Source: Fidelibacterota bacterium
GTDB lineage: Bacteria; Fidelibacterota; Marinisomatia; SCGC-AAA003-L08; JACNLC01
Assembly (NCBI GenBank): GCA_014381725.1
Contig: JACNLC010000071.1
Coordinates: forward strand, 24,027 to 88,026
Direction: 5' to 3'
Length of the DNA stretch: 64,000 nt
Within the stretch, counting starts at the first letter, position 1; every line of letters begins with the position of its first letter. The notes under the pieces were generated by a model. That model saw nothing but the letters and a program-made list of their open reading frames with translations, had not been told where the DNA came from and ran no database searches. Made by a program: the position numbers and the translations under genes. Positions 10,053-19,579 of the stretch are shown here, one piece after another.

Positions 10053-11197
10053 CTGTCAATTTCTCCAAGCACAATATCAAGACTTCCTAAAATTGCTACA
10101 ACATCAGAAATCATCCAACCCTCACCAATTTCACTAATAATTGACAAATTGCAAAACGCTGGGGAACGCATTTTAACTCGGAATGGCTTTGGTTTCCCAT
10201 TACTCATAATATAATATCCAACTTCTCCACGAGCAGATTCAAAACGAGAATAAACTTCTCCAGCTGCTGGTCGGATTTTCTTAGGAATTCCTTCCTTAAC
10301 ATCGCCATCAGGGATATTCGCTAATGCCTGTCGTAAAATTTTAATACTTTCCCACATTTCGATGACTTTTACATAATATCTGTCCCAACAATCGCCAACA
10401 GTTCCCATTCTACCATCACCAACAGCAACATCAAAATCAAACTTATCATAAACAGAATAAGGTTCATTTTTGCGTAAATCCCAGTTTACTCCAGAACCTC
10501 GCAATTGTGGGCCGGTTAATCCGAAATTGATTGCAACTTCTGGTGGAATTACACCAACATCAGCTGTTCTTTCTATGAAAATTTTGTTTTCAGTTAGAAG
10601 TCCGTTATACTCATCAATTTGAGGTTCAAAATAATCTACAAATTCCTTAGTTCGCTTGATAAAATCTTTTGGTAAATCGTGAGAAATCCCACCAACCCAA
10701 ATATAATTGTATAAAAGACGAGCACCACAAAGACTTTCGAATAAATCTAAAATTCTTTCTCTATCACGGAACATCCAAGTAAATGGAGTTATTGCTCCCA
10801 AATCAAGACCAAATGTCCCTAGAGCTAACAGGTGACTGGCAATTCGTTGCAATTCTCCGACGATAACACGGATATACTCAACTCTCTCAGGAATTTCGAT
10901 TTCCATCAGTTTTTCAACGCCAAGCACATAAGCGTGATTCATATGCATAGCGGCAATGTAATCACATCGGTCGGTAAATGGAATAATTTGTTCGTAAGTT
11001 AAATTTTCGCAGTGTTTTTCAAAACAACGATGCAGATAACCGATAACCGGTTCTATTTTGCTGATTATTTCACCATCAGTTTGGATTTTCAATCGCAGAA
11101 CACCGTGAGTGCTAGGGTGTTGCGGTCCCATATTGATGGACATTTCTTCCGCTGATACTGCTCCGAATTCTTTAATTACTTCGCTCATTATTCCCAA
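10049..11197 (-). CDS. nuoD: NADH-quinone oxidoreductase subunit D
   Basis: 382 aa; MSINMGPQHPSTHGVLRL, GYLHRCFEKHCENLTYEQIIPFTDRCDY; C-terminal DIVLGEIDR. True start may be MSEVIKE, three codons downstream. Confidence 0.96.
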   Translation of the reverse strand: MGIMSEVIKEFGAVSAEEMSINMGPQHPSTHGVLRLKIQTDGEIISKIEPVIGYLHRCFEKHCENLTYEQIIPFTDRCDYIAAMHMNHAYVLGVEKLMEIEIPERVEYIRVIVGELQRIASHLLALGTFGLDLGAITPFTWMFRDRERILDLFESLCGARLLYNYIWVGGISHDLPKDFIKRTKEFVDYFEPQIDEYNGLLTENKIFIERTADVGVIPPEVAINFGLTGPQLRGSGVNWDLRKNEPYSVYDKFDFDVAVGDGRMGTVGDCWDRYYVKVIEMWESIKILRQALANIPDGDVKEGIPKKIRPAAGEVYSRFESARGEVGYYIMSNGKPKPFRVKMRSPAFCNLSIISEIGEGWMISDVVAILGSLDIVLGEIDR

Positions 11198-11676
11198 TAA
11201 GTTTTGTCTTTCGGAATAGTTAAATCGTGATAACTTTCCGGTGTTTCATAATCTTTTCGTAGTGGATGTCCTACCCAATCATCAGGAAGCAACATTCTCT
11301 GTAAATTTGGGTGGCCGTCAAATTGAATTCCTATCATATCATAAGCTTCGCGCTCGTGCCAATCAGCTGTTTTCCAAATTTGTGATATTGATGGAATTAT
11401 TGGATTTTCAATCGAAACTTCAATCCTAATTTCCAACTTATGTAGCTTGCTCATTGAATGAAAATTATAAGCAACTCCAAGATTTTCTCCATCACCTTTA
11501 TCGTAACCTGATAAACACATTAAGGAATCGAGTGTTAAATCTGGGTCATCTTTTAAAATTTGAGCAATTTCTAACCATTTATCTGGTTGAACTAAAACTG
11601 CTTCTCTTTCTTCAATTGGCGCAGAACCACCTGGGCATCGGATTTCTAATAATTTTATAATTTCTTTAAACTTCAT
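11188..11676 (-). CDS. nuoC: NADH-quinone oxidoreductase subunit C
   Basis: 162 aa; [39 protein letters not shown]. Confidence 0.95.
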   Translation of the reverse strand: MKFKEIIKLLEIRCPGGSAPIEEREAVLVQPDKWLEIAQILKDDPDLTLDSLMCLSGYDKGDGENLGVAYNFHSMSKLHKLEIRIEVSIENPIIPSISQIWKTADWHEREAYDMIGIQFDGHPNLQRMLLPDDWVGHPLRKDYETPESYHDLTIPKDKTYWE

Positions 11677-12176
11677 TTCTTATCAGATTTCTTTCTTAAT
11701 GGAGTTTCTTCTTTAATTTTCTTCTGAAGTTCTAAAAGTCCTTGGAGTAATGATTCCGGCCTTGGAGGGCAACCGGGAATATAAATATCTACCGGAATTA
11801 TTTGGTCAACACCCTTTAGAACATGATAACCGTGCTGCCAATATGGGCCACCACTATTAGCGCAACTTCCCATAGAAATTACATACTTTGGATCAGCCAT
11901 TTGTTCATAGAGTCTTTTAACTCTTTCTGCCATTTTTATTGATACAGTTCCAGCCACAAGCATAACATCTGCTTGTCTTGGAGTTGCTCTTGGCATCGCT
12001 CCAAATCTTTCTAAATCATGACGAGGACCAGCAGCGGACATCATCTCTATTGCACAACAAGCTAATCCAAACTGGAAATACCATTGCGAACCAGTTCTTG
12101 CCCAATTGATTAGATTATCTAATTTTTCAACTACGATATTATCTTGATCAAATTTGTTGAGTAAGGTGTAATCCAT
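11673..12176 (-). CDS. nuoB: NADH-quinone oxidoreductase subunit B
   Basis: 167 aa; [42 protein letters not shown]. Confidence 0.96.
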   Translation of the reverse strand: MDYTLLNKFDQDNIVVEKLDNLINWARTGSQWYFQFGLACCAIEMMSAAGPRHDLERFGAMPRATPRQADVMLVAGTVSIKMAERVKRLYEQMADPKYVISMGSCANSGGPYWQHGYHVLKGVDQIIPVDIYIPGCPPRPESLLQGLLELQKKIKEETPLRKKSDKK

Positions 12177-12634
12177 TAAACTTCCTTATCTCCTTTTAGA
12201 TTGGCATATCTGCCTTTTCCGTATTTCACTGACATTTTCACCCAATTCAAATCTTCTTTTACCCACACATAGGCAAATGCAACAAGTAGAATGGCAATAA
12301 AAATCATCATTTCTACAAATGCTAACATCCCAAGTTCGTTAAATACGACAGCCCAAGGAAACAAAAATACGACCTCAACATCGAATATGATAAAGATTAG
12401 AGCAATAATGTAGAATCGGATATTGAATTTTATCCAAGCGTTACCTTCTGGGACTTCACCGCATTCGTAAGTATCGAGCTTTTGACCACCTTTATTTTGC
12501 TTTGGTGATAATAAACTCTGTAGAATAAACGGCACTCCAAGGAGAGCAATTAACAAAACTATAAAAACAACAATCGGTGCAAAGTTCTGATACACAAATA
12601 TCCCGTAAATTTTCAGCGAGAAATTTATTGACAT
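12176..12634 (-). CDS. nuoA: NADH-quinone oxidoreductase subunit A
   Basis: 152 aa, 3 [43 protein letters not shown]. Confidence 0.95.
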   Translation of the reverse strand: MSINFSLKIYGIFVYQNFAPIVVFIVLLIALLGVPFILQSLLSPKQNKGGQKLDTYECGEVPEGNAWIKFNIRFYIIALIFIIFDVEVVFLFPWAVVFNELGMLAFVEMMIFIAILLVAFAYVWVKEDLNWVKMSVKYGKGRYANLKGDKEV

Positions 12635-12865
12635 CTTGATTCTTAATGCAAGCCATATTCAAAAAATAATATGTTGCGAGTTTAATATCTTGTTTTTTGT
12701 ATGATTTGTTGCTAATTGTCCTTTCAACTTTGCACTTAGTAGTTGAATCCAGGTTTAATCGATTCCTATAATTAGGAAAAATTACTTATTAGAAATAATA
12801 AGGAGAACTTTATCAATAATCCAGCGATAATACTCACAAAATACTTTTATACTTTCTGATGATGT

Positions 12866-12890
12866 CGTAATTTATTACGGGCATATTACG
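12866..12890 (+). promoter_or_regulatory. Candidate LexA operator upstream of lexA (CGTAAT-TT-ATTACG plus a third ATTACG half-site)
   Basis: Perfect inverted repeat CGTAATTTATTACG at 12866-12879 followed by ATTACG at 12885-12890 (11-bp phase), 13-37 bp before the lexA ATG (12903). Confidence 0.5.
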
Positions 12891-12902
12891 AGTATTAATT
12901 AA

Positions 12903-13511
12903 ATGAATAATCATCTTTCACCAAAAAAACAACGATTTGTAGAGTTTGTCAAAACTTACACACAGGATAACGGATATCCTCCGTCATATCTAGAGATTAT
13001 GACTGCTTTGGGATTTACATCACCAGGGACAGTTGATTGGTATGTCAAATCCCTCGAGGAAGACGGCATTATTGAACGCACAAAAGGATTTAGGAATAAA
13101 CGAGCACTATCGGTTATCGAACATAATGTGAATAATACACTTCCATTGCTTGGTACAGTTACTGCCGGTTATCCTATGGAAGCATTTGAGATTGTGGAAC
13201 GCATTGAAATTCCTGCTTCTTACGAACATCCAGAGAACTTCGCTCTTAGGGTTAATGGTGATTCTATGATTGGCGATAATATACAAGATGGTGATTATGT
13301 AATTATCCGAAAGACTAATACAGCTGTTATGGGTGATATGGTTATCGCATACATCAATGAAGAAGCTACACTCAAACGATATTATCCAAAAATAACCGGA
13401 ATTGAACTCCATCCAAATAATCCGAATTACTCTATTATCAAAGTTGATGCAAACGATTCATTTAGAATTGGCGGAATTGTGCTTGGTGTTATTAGGCGAT
13501 ATCTTAAATGA
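12903..13511 (+). CDS. lexA: LexA repressor (S24 autoprotease)
   Basis: 202 aa; N-terminal LexA wHTH (GYPPSYLEIMTALGFTSPGTVDWYVKSLEEDGII), Ala-Gly cleavage site (TVTAGYP), catalytic Ser GDSMIGDNIQDGDYVII and Lys in the EEATLKRYY segment. Confidence 0.93.
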   Translation: MNNHLSPKKQRFVEFVKTYTQDNGYPPSYLEIMTALGFTSPGTVDWYVKSLEEDGIIERTKGFRNKRALSVIEHNVNNTLPLLGTVTAGYPMEAFEIVERIEIPASYEHPENFALRVNGDSMIGDNIQDGDYVIIRKTNTAVMGDMVIAYINEEATLKRYYPKITGIELHPNNPNYSIIKVDANDSFRIGGIVLGVIRRYLK

Positions 13512-13963
13512 TGCAATTATATAAAATCAAAAATACAACTCAACTGGATTTTTATTCTCCCAGCATAGAAACAGCAACTGAAATGCCACTGTATTCTTCA
13601 ATGATTTCTGCTGGGTTTCCATCTCCAGCTGATGATTATTTGGAATTATCTCTCGATTTGAACCAATATCTAATCAAACATCCATCGGCAACTTTTTATG
13701 TCCGTGTTAAAGGAGACTCTATGGTAAACGCAGGAATTTATGATGGAGATTTGTTGATTGTAGATAAATCGTTAGAGCCAAAAAATGACAGTATTGTTGT
13801 TTGTGTGATTAACGGTGAGTTTACCGTTAAAAAATTGAAAAGGTCAGGTGAAAAATTATATTTGATTCCACGAAATCCACGCTACAATCCAACACAAATA
13901 TCCGAAGAAATGGATTTCCAAGTTTGGGGGGTTGTTACTTACACCATACACGAGCCAAATTGA
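13508..13963 (+). CDS. umuD: UmuD-like translesion polymerase accessory S24 peptidase
   Basis: 151 aa; MISAGFPSPADDY (Ala-Gly cleavage region), VKGDSMVNAGIYDGDLLIVD, GEFTVKKL; start overlaps lexA stop by 4 bp. Confidence 0.93.
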   Translation: MMQLYKIKNTTQLDFYSPSIETATEMPLYSSMISAGFPSPADDYLELSLDLNQYLIKHPSATFYVRVKGDSMVNAGIYDGDLLIVDKSLEPKNDSIVVCVINGEFTVKKLKRSGEKLYLIPRNPRYNPTQISEEMDFQVWGVVTYTIHEPN

Positions 13964-13964
13964 T

Positions 13965-15230
13965 ATGTTTGCCTTAGTTGATTGCAATAATTTCTACGCT
14001 TCCTGCGAGCGGGTATTTCACCCGAGACTTAATCATAAACCGATTATTGTTTTATCCAACAACGATGGATGCGTAATTGCTCGCTCCAATGAAGCCAAAG
14101 CACTTGGAATTAAAATGGGGGAACCAGCTTTCAAAATCAAGCAATTTCTAAAAGACAATAATGTAGCAGTATTTTCATCCAATTACGCACTTTATGGCGA
14201 TATGTCACGCAGAGTTATGAACATCCTGTGGAAGTTATCTCAAGAAATGGAGATTTATTCAATTGATGAAGCATTTTTAGATTTATCCGGATTTAACGAT
14301 AGGCAATTATTTGAGTTTGGACAAACCATCCGAAATACAATAAAACAGCACACGGGAATACCTGTATCTGTTGGTGTTGCGTCAACTAAAACACTTTCAA
14401 AAGTTGCTAATCATATAGCCAAAAAACACAAGCGAGATATTGGAGTATTTTTGATGAATGAGAACAAAACTATCGAACGAGTACTAAAGCACTTCCCTGT
14501 TGAAGATATTTGGGGGATTGGCAGGCAGTATGCAAATTTTCTAAAATCTCACAATATCCACACAGCGTTGGAACTTAAAAATACCAGCGAAAATTGGGTC
14601 AGAAAACATCTGACAGTAATGGGAACTCGCATTATAAAAGAGCTTGATGGAACATCTTGTATCCCAATGGAGTCTGTTACTCCGAGCAAAAAAGCTATTT
14701 GCACTTCTAGGTCATTTGGTGTGATGGTTGAAGATATCGCTCAACTTAGAGAATCTATATCAATGTATGCTACACGATGTGCTGAAAAACTACGCAAACA
14801 AAAATCTTGTGCAGGTATTATCAATGTATTTATTCAGACAAATCGTTTTAAACCTGAACTTCCTCAATATAACAATGGCAAAATTATTAAGTTGCAAGTC
14901 CCAAGTGATAGCACATCAGAACTTATTTATCATTCGGTTAGAGGATTAGAAGCCATTTACAAGCCAGGTTACAACTACAAAAAAGCCGGAGTTATTGTAA
15001 CCAATATTGTGCCATCAAGTCAGGTTCAGCAAAGCTTGTTTGATAAAATGGATAGAGCTACAGACCAACAAATCACCAAAACAATTGATGTTATTAATTC
15101 ACGAATGGGACGAGATGTGATTCGCTATGCTGTTCAGGGATTTAACCGAAAATGGAAACTTAGGCAAGAACAACTATCTCCCTGTTATACAACTCGATGG
15201 AATGATTTACTCACAATAAACACAGGATAA
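13965..15230 (+). CDS. umuC: Y-family DNA polymerase UmuC (Pol V catalytic subunit)
   Basis: MFALVDCNNFYASCERVFHPRLNHKPIIVLSNNDGCVIARSNEAK..., EIYSIDEAFLDL; QQSLF near the C-terminus resembles a beta-clamp binding motif. ORF track begins at 13932, but ATG at 13965 is the natural start after the umuD stop. Confidence 0.94.
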   Translation: MFALVDCNNFYASCERVFHPRLNHKPIIVLSNNDGCVIARSNEAKALGIKMGEPAFKIKQFLKDNNVAVFSSNYALYGDMSRRVMNILWKLSQEMEIYSIDEAFLDLSGFNDRQLFEFGQTIRNTIKQHTGIPVSVGVASTKTLSKVANHIAKKHKRDIGVFLMNENKTIERVLKHFPVEDIWGIGRQYANFLKSHNIHTALELKNTSENWVRKHLTVMGTRIIKELDGTSCIPMESVTPSKKAICTSRSFGVMVEDIAQLRESISMYATRCAEKLRKQKSCAGIINVFIQTNRFKPELPQYNNGKIIKLQVPSDSTSELIYHSVRGLEAIYKPGYNYKKAGVIVTNIVPSSQVQQSLFDKMDRATDQQITKTIDVINSRMGRDVIRYAVQGFNRKWKLRQEQLSPCYTTRWNDLLTINTG

Positions 15231-15233
15231 ATT

Positions 15234-15896
15234 ATGTGCGGAAGATTTACCGTTATTAAAAGTAAAGAAGAATTGGAAAAACGATTTGGAGCTAAAGTCA
15301 GTAAAAATCAATACCAAAAACGGTATAATGCTGCTCCATCGCAAGAGTTACCGGTAATTACAAATTCTGCACCTAAATTAGTCCAATTTTACAAATGGGG
15401 ATTAATCCCATTTTGGGCAAAAGACAAAAATATCGGATATCGTTTGATTAATGCTAAGGCAGAAACGATAACACAAAAACCATCGTTCAGAAATGCAATA
15501 AAAGAGAGAAGATGCTTAGTTTGCGCAGATGGATATTATGAGTGGAAAAATACTAAAGAAGGTAAAATCCCATATAGAATCTCACTAAAAGGTGATGAAC
15601 TATTTGCATTTGCAGGTATTTGGGAAGTGTGGAGCTCAAGTGAAGGACAAAGAATAAATTCATTTTCGATTATAACGGTTGAATCAAATGAGCAAGTGAA
15701 AGGAATACACCAACGAATGCCGGTTATTCTAACACCTGAAGAAGAAAATATATGGATTGGAAATACACCATTATTTAAAGCACTTGATTTGCTAAGACCT
15801 TATACTTTTGATGAACTTAGCATAAAACAAGTATCGAGACTTGTCAATTCAGTTAAGAACGATAGTGAAGAAATATTGGAAGTTGATGAAACATAA
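15234..15896 (+). CDS. SOS response-associated peptidase (SRAP / YedK / HMCES family)
   Basis: 220 aa; MCGRFTV N-terminus (catalytic Cys2), FYKWGLIPFWAKD, LINAKAETITQKPSFRNAIKERRCLVCADGYYEWK, HQRMPVIL. Confidence 0.95.
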   Translation: MCGRFTVIKSKEELEKRFGAKVSKNQYQKRYNAAPSQELPVITNSAPKLVQFYKWGLIPFWAKDKNIGYRLINAKAETITQKPSFRNAIKERRCLVCADGYYEWKNTKEGKIPYRISLKGDELFAFAGIWEVWSSSEGQRINSFSIITVESNEQVKGIHQRMPVILTPEEENIWIGNTPLFKALDLLRPYTFDELSIKQVSRLVNSVKNDSEEILEVDET

Positions 15897-16046
15897 AACC
15901 AGAGTAATAAAATTGGATTAAATCGGGTTTATCAAACTTATCATTGAAATTTTTTAGTTTAAATATGCAAAGACAGGATGTGTCTTGAATTTTGGAAATA
16001 TTTGACCATATTTGAAAAAGTATGAACAAGTGAAAGAGTACAAAAA

Positions 16047-16076
16047 AAGCTCCCATCTCTGTTGAGAAAAGAGCTT
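16047..16076 (-). terminator. Rho-independent terminator downstream of tRNA-Arg
   Basis: Minus strand reads AAGCTC-TTTTCTCAACAGAGATGG-GAGCTTTTTTTG: stem AAGCTC/GAGCTT followed by a T tract. Confidence 0.65.
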
Positions 16077-16086
16077 CCTTGTGGTG

Positions 16087-16160
<74 letters not shown>

Positions 16161-16260
16161 ATTTTCGTCACAAATTATCCATAATAATATTGCAACAATA
16201 TCTTTAAATTTACATATTCTAAGCTTTTTCTAACAACACTTGTTCTTGTAAATTTTGACT

Positions 16261-17013
16261 ATGAATAATGGAATCACTTTAACAAATACCTCCGATATTT
16301 TTACTTTATGGATGAACATTAGCAAATCTAATGCCATTAACAATTGCTTCTTAGATGAGTTTACTTCGTGCTTACGGAATATTCCATCAGAGTCACCTCT
16401 AATCATTGCTGGAAACGGACAGTTTTTCTCAAGTGGATTGGATCTCATCTTCTGTGAATCATTGAATGTGGATCAATTTGAAATATTTATCCGCAACTTC
16501 CAAAATTTACTTCTATCTCTTATTAAAAGAAATGGACCTGTAATATCAATAATCAATGGACATACTGTAGCAGGTGGATTCCTCCTAAGTTGTAGCACCG
16601 ACTTTCGATTTGGGGATTTGGGAAACTATAAGTTAGGAATGAACGAGAAACAATTAGGGATTTCACTTCCACCAGTTCCACAAGCAATCCTATTTGATAT
16701 TTTCGGAGATCACATTGACGCAATCCTCGATGTAGATGAATTTTATTCACCAAAAACAATAAGTCAACTTAATTACTTTTGTAAGATATCGAATCAACCT
16801 ATGACTGATGCAATTGAATGCATTAATACTATCTCTAAAGATAATGTGTTTTTGGAAAACAAAAAGAAACGATATGAATCAATATCAGAGTTTCTAAACA
16901 AAAATCACGAACCTATGATGCAACAATTTTTAGATGCCTGGTGGTCCGATGAAGCATCTCAAAAAAGAAATGAAGTACTCATAAAAATCGGTCACAATAA
17001 AATCAAAACTTAA
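16261..17013 (+). CDS. Enoyl-CoA hydratase/isomerase family protein
   Basis: About 250 aa crotonase-like: ANGQFFSSGLDL-type motif (AGNGQFFSSGLDLIF), VISIINGHTVAGGFLLSCSTDFRFGDLGNYKLGMNEKQLGISLPP. ORF track starts at a TTG (16255); ATG at 16261 is preferred. Confidence 0.8.
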   Translation: MNNGITLTNTSDIFTLWMNISKSNAINNCFLDEFTSCLRNIPSESPLIIAGNGQFFSSGLDLIFCESLNVDQFEIFIRNFQNLLLSLIKRNGPVISIINGHTVAGGFLLSCSTDFRFGDLGNYKLGMNEKQLGISLPPVPQAILFDIFGDHIDAILDVDEFYSPKTISQLNYFCKISNQPMTDAIECINTISKDNVFLENKKKRYESISEFLNKNHEPMMQQFLDAWWSDEASQKRNEVLIKIGHNKIKT

Positions 17014-17605
17014 GTGAAATCAATAAGTTAACCTGTTCTTTTCCTGATGGCAAAAGTGACGATTCTAATCTAAAAGGACTATTTTTTCGTTTCAAATATA
17101 GTACATCTATCACAGAAATTAAACGGTGTACAATCAACCCACCTATAGAAAATGATACAAATTTACTAGCAGTTCCGCTAATTATTCTCATATCATCAAA
17201 TTTTAATCGGTTCTTTTTAGAGTCCCATTTCCATTCATAATTAATATTTTCAGGGTATATCAACTCTCCTTGACGCAATTGTTCTTTAGCAAAATTATAT
17301 TCTTCAAAACTGTCGTAATTGCCAATGTCCACCGCATATTGATAATCTTTTGAAGATGGATCAGTTCCTGCGTGGAGGATTGCAAAAGCTGTGTAATCTG
17401 ATTCATACAATTTATGAATTGTTTGCCCTCCAATAAACGACAACCAAATCAACCCTTCTCTAAGGAAATATCCTTGTGATCGCTTAGTTTCTCCAAGAGC
17501 ACTTTCACCCCAACCAGGTAAAATAGCAGATTTCATAATTGGATTTATAAAATCTTGAGGATAAATAAAACTAACTAACAGAATAATATAAACTATTTTT
17601 TTCAT
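17003..17605 (-). CDS. Hypothetical secreted/membrane protein
   Basis: 200 aa with signal peptide (MKKIVYIILLVSFIYPQ); KSAILPGWGESALGETKRSQGYFLREG resembles DUF5683-like domains. Confidence 0.55.
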   Translation of the reverse strand: MKKIVYIILLVSFIYPQDFINPIMKSAILPGWGESALGETKRSQGYFLREGLIWLSFIGGQTIHKLYESDYTAFAILHAGTDPSSKDYQYAVDIGNYDSFEEYNFAKEQLRQGELIYPENINYEWKWDSKKNRLKFDDMRIISGTASKFVSFSIGGLIVHRLISVIDVLYLKRKNSPFRLESSLLPSGKEQVNLLISLKF

Positions 17606-17645
17606 TTGAAATTTTTCTTTATTTAATCAACAATACCATTAAATG

Positions 17646-18839
17646 TTATGAAAGTTCCTTGTTTACAAACAACCGATTTCTGATTTTGTAATAAATACTG
17701 AATGAGCTAACTATCAACATCAAAATAATTGGGATGGTAGCAACACTAAATTCTTGTGGAATAAATTTCCACCCAATCAGGACAAGAATCATCAACAATC
17801 CGGTAACTAAAAAATAATAAACTTTGAATTTATCCGATAACCATTTGTAAAGAATTACTACAGGAAGATGAGTTGGAATTGCCCACAAAATATTCAGATT
17901 AATCGCCATACTTTTGTGATTAGTGAAAAACCATAAAAATAAAAATATTAAACCAAATAAACTAGATAACGCTAGCAGAATCAGTTCCATTATGGCATTT
18001 TCTGTTGTATGGTTAAACCACAAAACAACACCAATAAGAAGGAAAACAACCCACAAAATAACAGTTGGTGAAAAGATATATTCAACATAATCTGATTGTC
18101 TTGAACTCTGATAAATAATCTCAGTCTTGTCAATAAGATCTTCATCAGTATTATACCAAGTAGTGTTCTCGTAAGATTTATACAACTCATCTGGTAAAAA
18201 GGTGAATTCTCTATTTGACATTATTTTATCTGAAGGTAAACCTAGAATCAAATCCATTCCAAAATTAAGCCATTGTCTATCTTGTAAAAATGGTTTTAGC
18301 GAATTACGAAAACTAAGATTTCCTAGTGCATTATCATTGGGAGTTATCAACTGTCCTGCTGTAGCTTTTTCAATGATATTTCGTAATCGAGTTGAACAAT
18401 TATCATAAAAGAAATTGTAAAGGTAATATCTATTCTCGGGAAGATAATTTATATTCAATAAATCAAACAATGACTGTTTTACATTTTGGGGTAAATTAAG
18501 AGATTGTTCGATCATTGTTCTGTCATCAAAAATATATTCCTGTTTATATCGAAAATAATCAGAAACAGCTAAGCGATATTTCAATTCTCCCAATACAAAT
18601 TTGGAGTAAAAATTAGGTGTGTTAAAATCAAATATTCCATAATTGAATACCTTGTCTATGCGAATAATTGGATCATTTATGCGAATTGCATTGTGACCGA
18701 ATGACGAATATAATTCTGTGCCTGGCTTACAAGTTAAAATGCTGATTTCAGCTTCGTTAGATAATTTTATACTACCCCAAGATAATTGAAAAATAATTAG
18801 GAGTAAAACTGATAACTTGCTATAAAAATATTTATTCAT
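17646..18839 (-). CDS. DUF4105 (Lnb-like N-terminal periplasmic) domain membrane protein
   Basis: 397 aa; signal peptide, SILTCKPGTELYSSFGHNAIRI, YNYF-FYDNCSTRLRNIIE motif, C-terminal multi-TM region. Confidence 0.75.
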   Translation of the reverse strand: MNKYFYSKLSVLLLIIFQLSWGSIKLSNEAEISILTCKPGTELYSSFGHNAIRINDPIIRIDKVFNYGIFDFNTPNFYSKFVLGELKYRLAVSDYFRYKQEYIFDDRTMIEQSLNLPQNVKQSLFDLLNINYLPENRYYLYNFFYDNCSTRLRNIIEKATAGQLITPNDNALGNLSFRNSLKPFLQDRQWLNFGMDLILGLPSDKIMSNREFTFLPDELYKSYENTTWYNTDEDLIDKTEIIYQSSRQSDYVEYIFSPTVILWVVFLLIGVVLWFNHTTENAIMELILLALSSLFGLIFLFLWFFTNHKSMAINLNILWAIPTHLPVVILYKWLSDKFKVYYFLVTGLLMILVLIGWKFIPQEFSVATIPIILMLIVSSFSIYYKIRNRLFVNKELS

Positions 18840-18848
18840 AAAATGAAA

Positions 18849-19259
18849 CTAGTTTTTGGTTTCCAAATATTCTTGTAATAGAATCGCGGCAGCAGTTTTA
18901 TCAATTTCGCCTTTATTATGTCCTGTTTTAATACCTTGTTCTACCAATACTTTTTGAGCAGATAATGAACTCAATCTTTCATCAATTACTTTTATTGGTA
19001 GATTGATTTTAGTTTTTAATTCTTCAACAAATTCACGAACTTTTTTAGTTTGTTCAGAATCAGTTCCTTTCATTGTTAAAGGTAATCCCACAACAATTTT
19101 TGATATATTATGTTTGAGAATAATTTTATCAATTTCAGAAAAAATATCTGGAACGATTTTTCTATCAATAGTCGAATATGGAGAAGCAATAATTCCCATT
19201 GGGTCAGAAATTGCCAATCCAATCCGGCGGTCTCCAAAATCAATTCCCAAAATTCTCAT
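18849..19259 (-). CDS. ruvX: Putative pre-16S rRNA nuclease / Holliday junction resolvase-like RuvX (YqgF)
   Basis: 136 aa; MRILGIDFGDRRIGLAISDP, IVVGLPLTMKGT, VIDERLSSLSAQKVL, DKTAAAILLQEYL. Confidence 0.93.
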   Translation of the reverse strand: MRILGIDFGDRRIGLAISDPMGIIASPYSTIDRKIVPDIFSEIDKIILKHNISKIVVGLPLTMKGTDSEQTKKVREFVEELKTKINLPIKVIDERLSSLSAQKVLVEQGIKTGHNKGEIDKTAAAILLQEYLETKN

Positions 19260-19579
19260 TAATCTTTTTCATTCCATTCTTGATGGATTTTATCTCTAAT
19301 AATTTTCCCCGGTTTAAACATAACTTTCCGACGAGGTGGTACATACACTTCTTCATTAGTTTGCGGATTTCTCGCTCGAGGTTTTGCTTTAGTTGGTTTT
19401 ATTTCAAAAACTCCAAAATTCCTCAATTCAATTCGTAATCTACTTTTAGGTTGCGTTAACATATCTGTCATAGTTTCGATTACCGATTCAACAATATCTT
19501 TCATATTCTTTTCAGGAATACCCAGTTTTGATGAAGTTCTAACTATAATATCTCTTTTTGTATATGTAATTGGTTTCAT
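19259..19579 (-). CDS. HU/IHF family DNA-binding protein
   Basis: 106 aa; ITYTKRDIIVRTSSKLG, IELRNFGVFEIKPTKAKPRARNPQTNEEVYVPPRRKVMFKPGK. Confidence 0.92.
   Translation of the reverse strand: MKPITYTKRDIIVRTSSKLGIPEKNMKDIVESVIETMTDMLTQPKSRLRIELRNFGVFEIKPTKAKPRARNPQTNEEVYVPPRRKVMFKPGKIIRDKIHQEWNEKD

Noticed and set aside
12903-13963. lexA-umuD pair as a prophage CI-like repressor module
   Set aside because: The LexA N-terminal wHTH and following umuC and SRAP genes fit a cellular SOS operon; no phage genes occur nearby.
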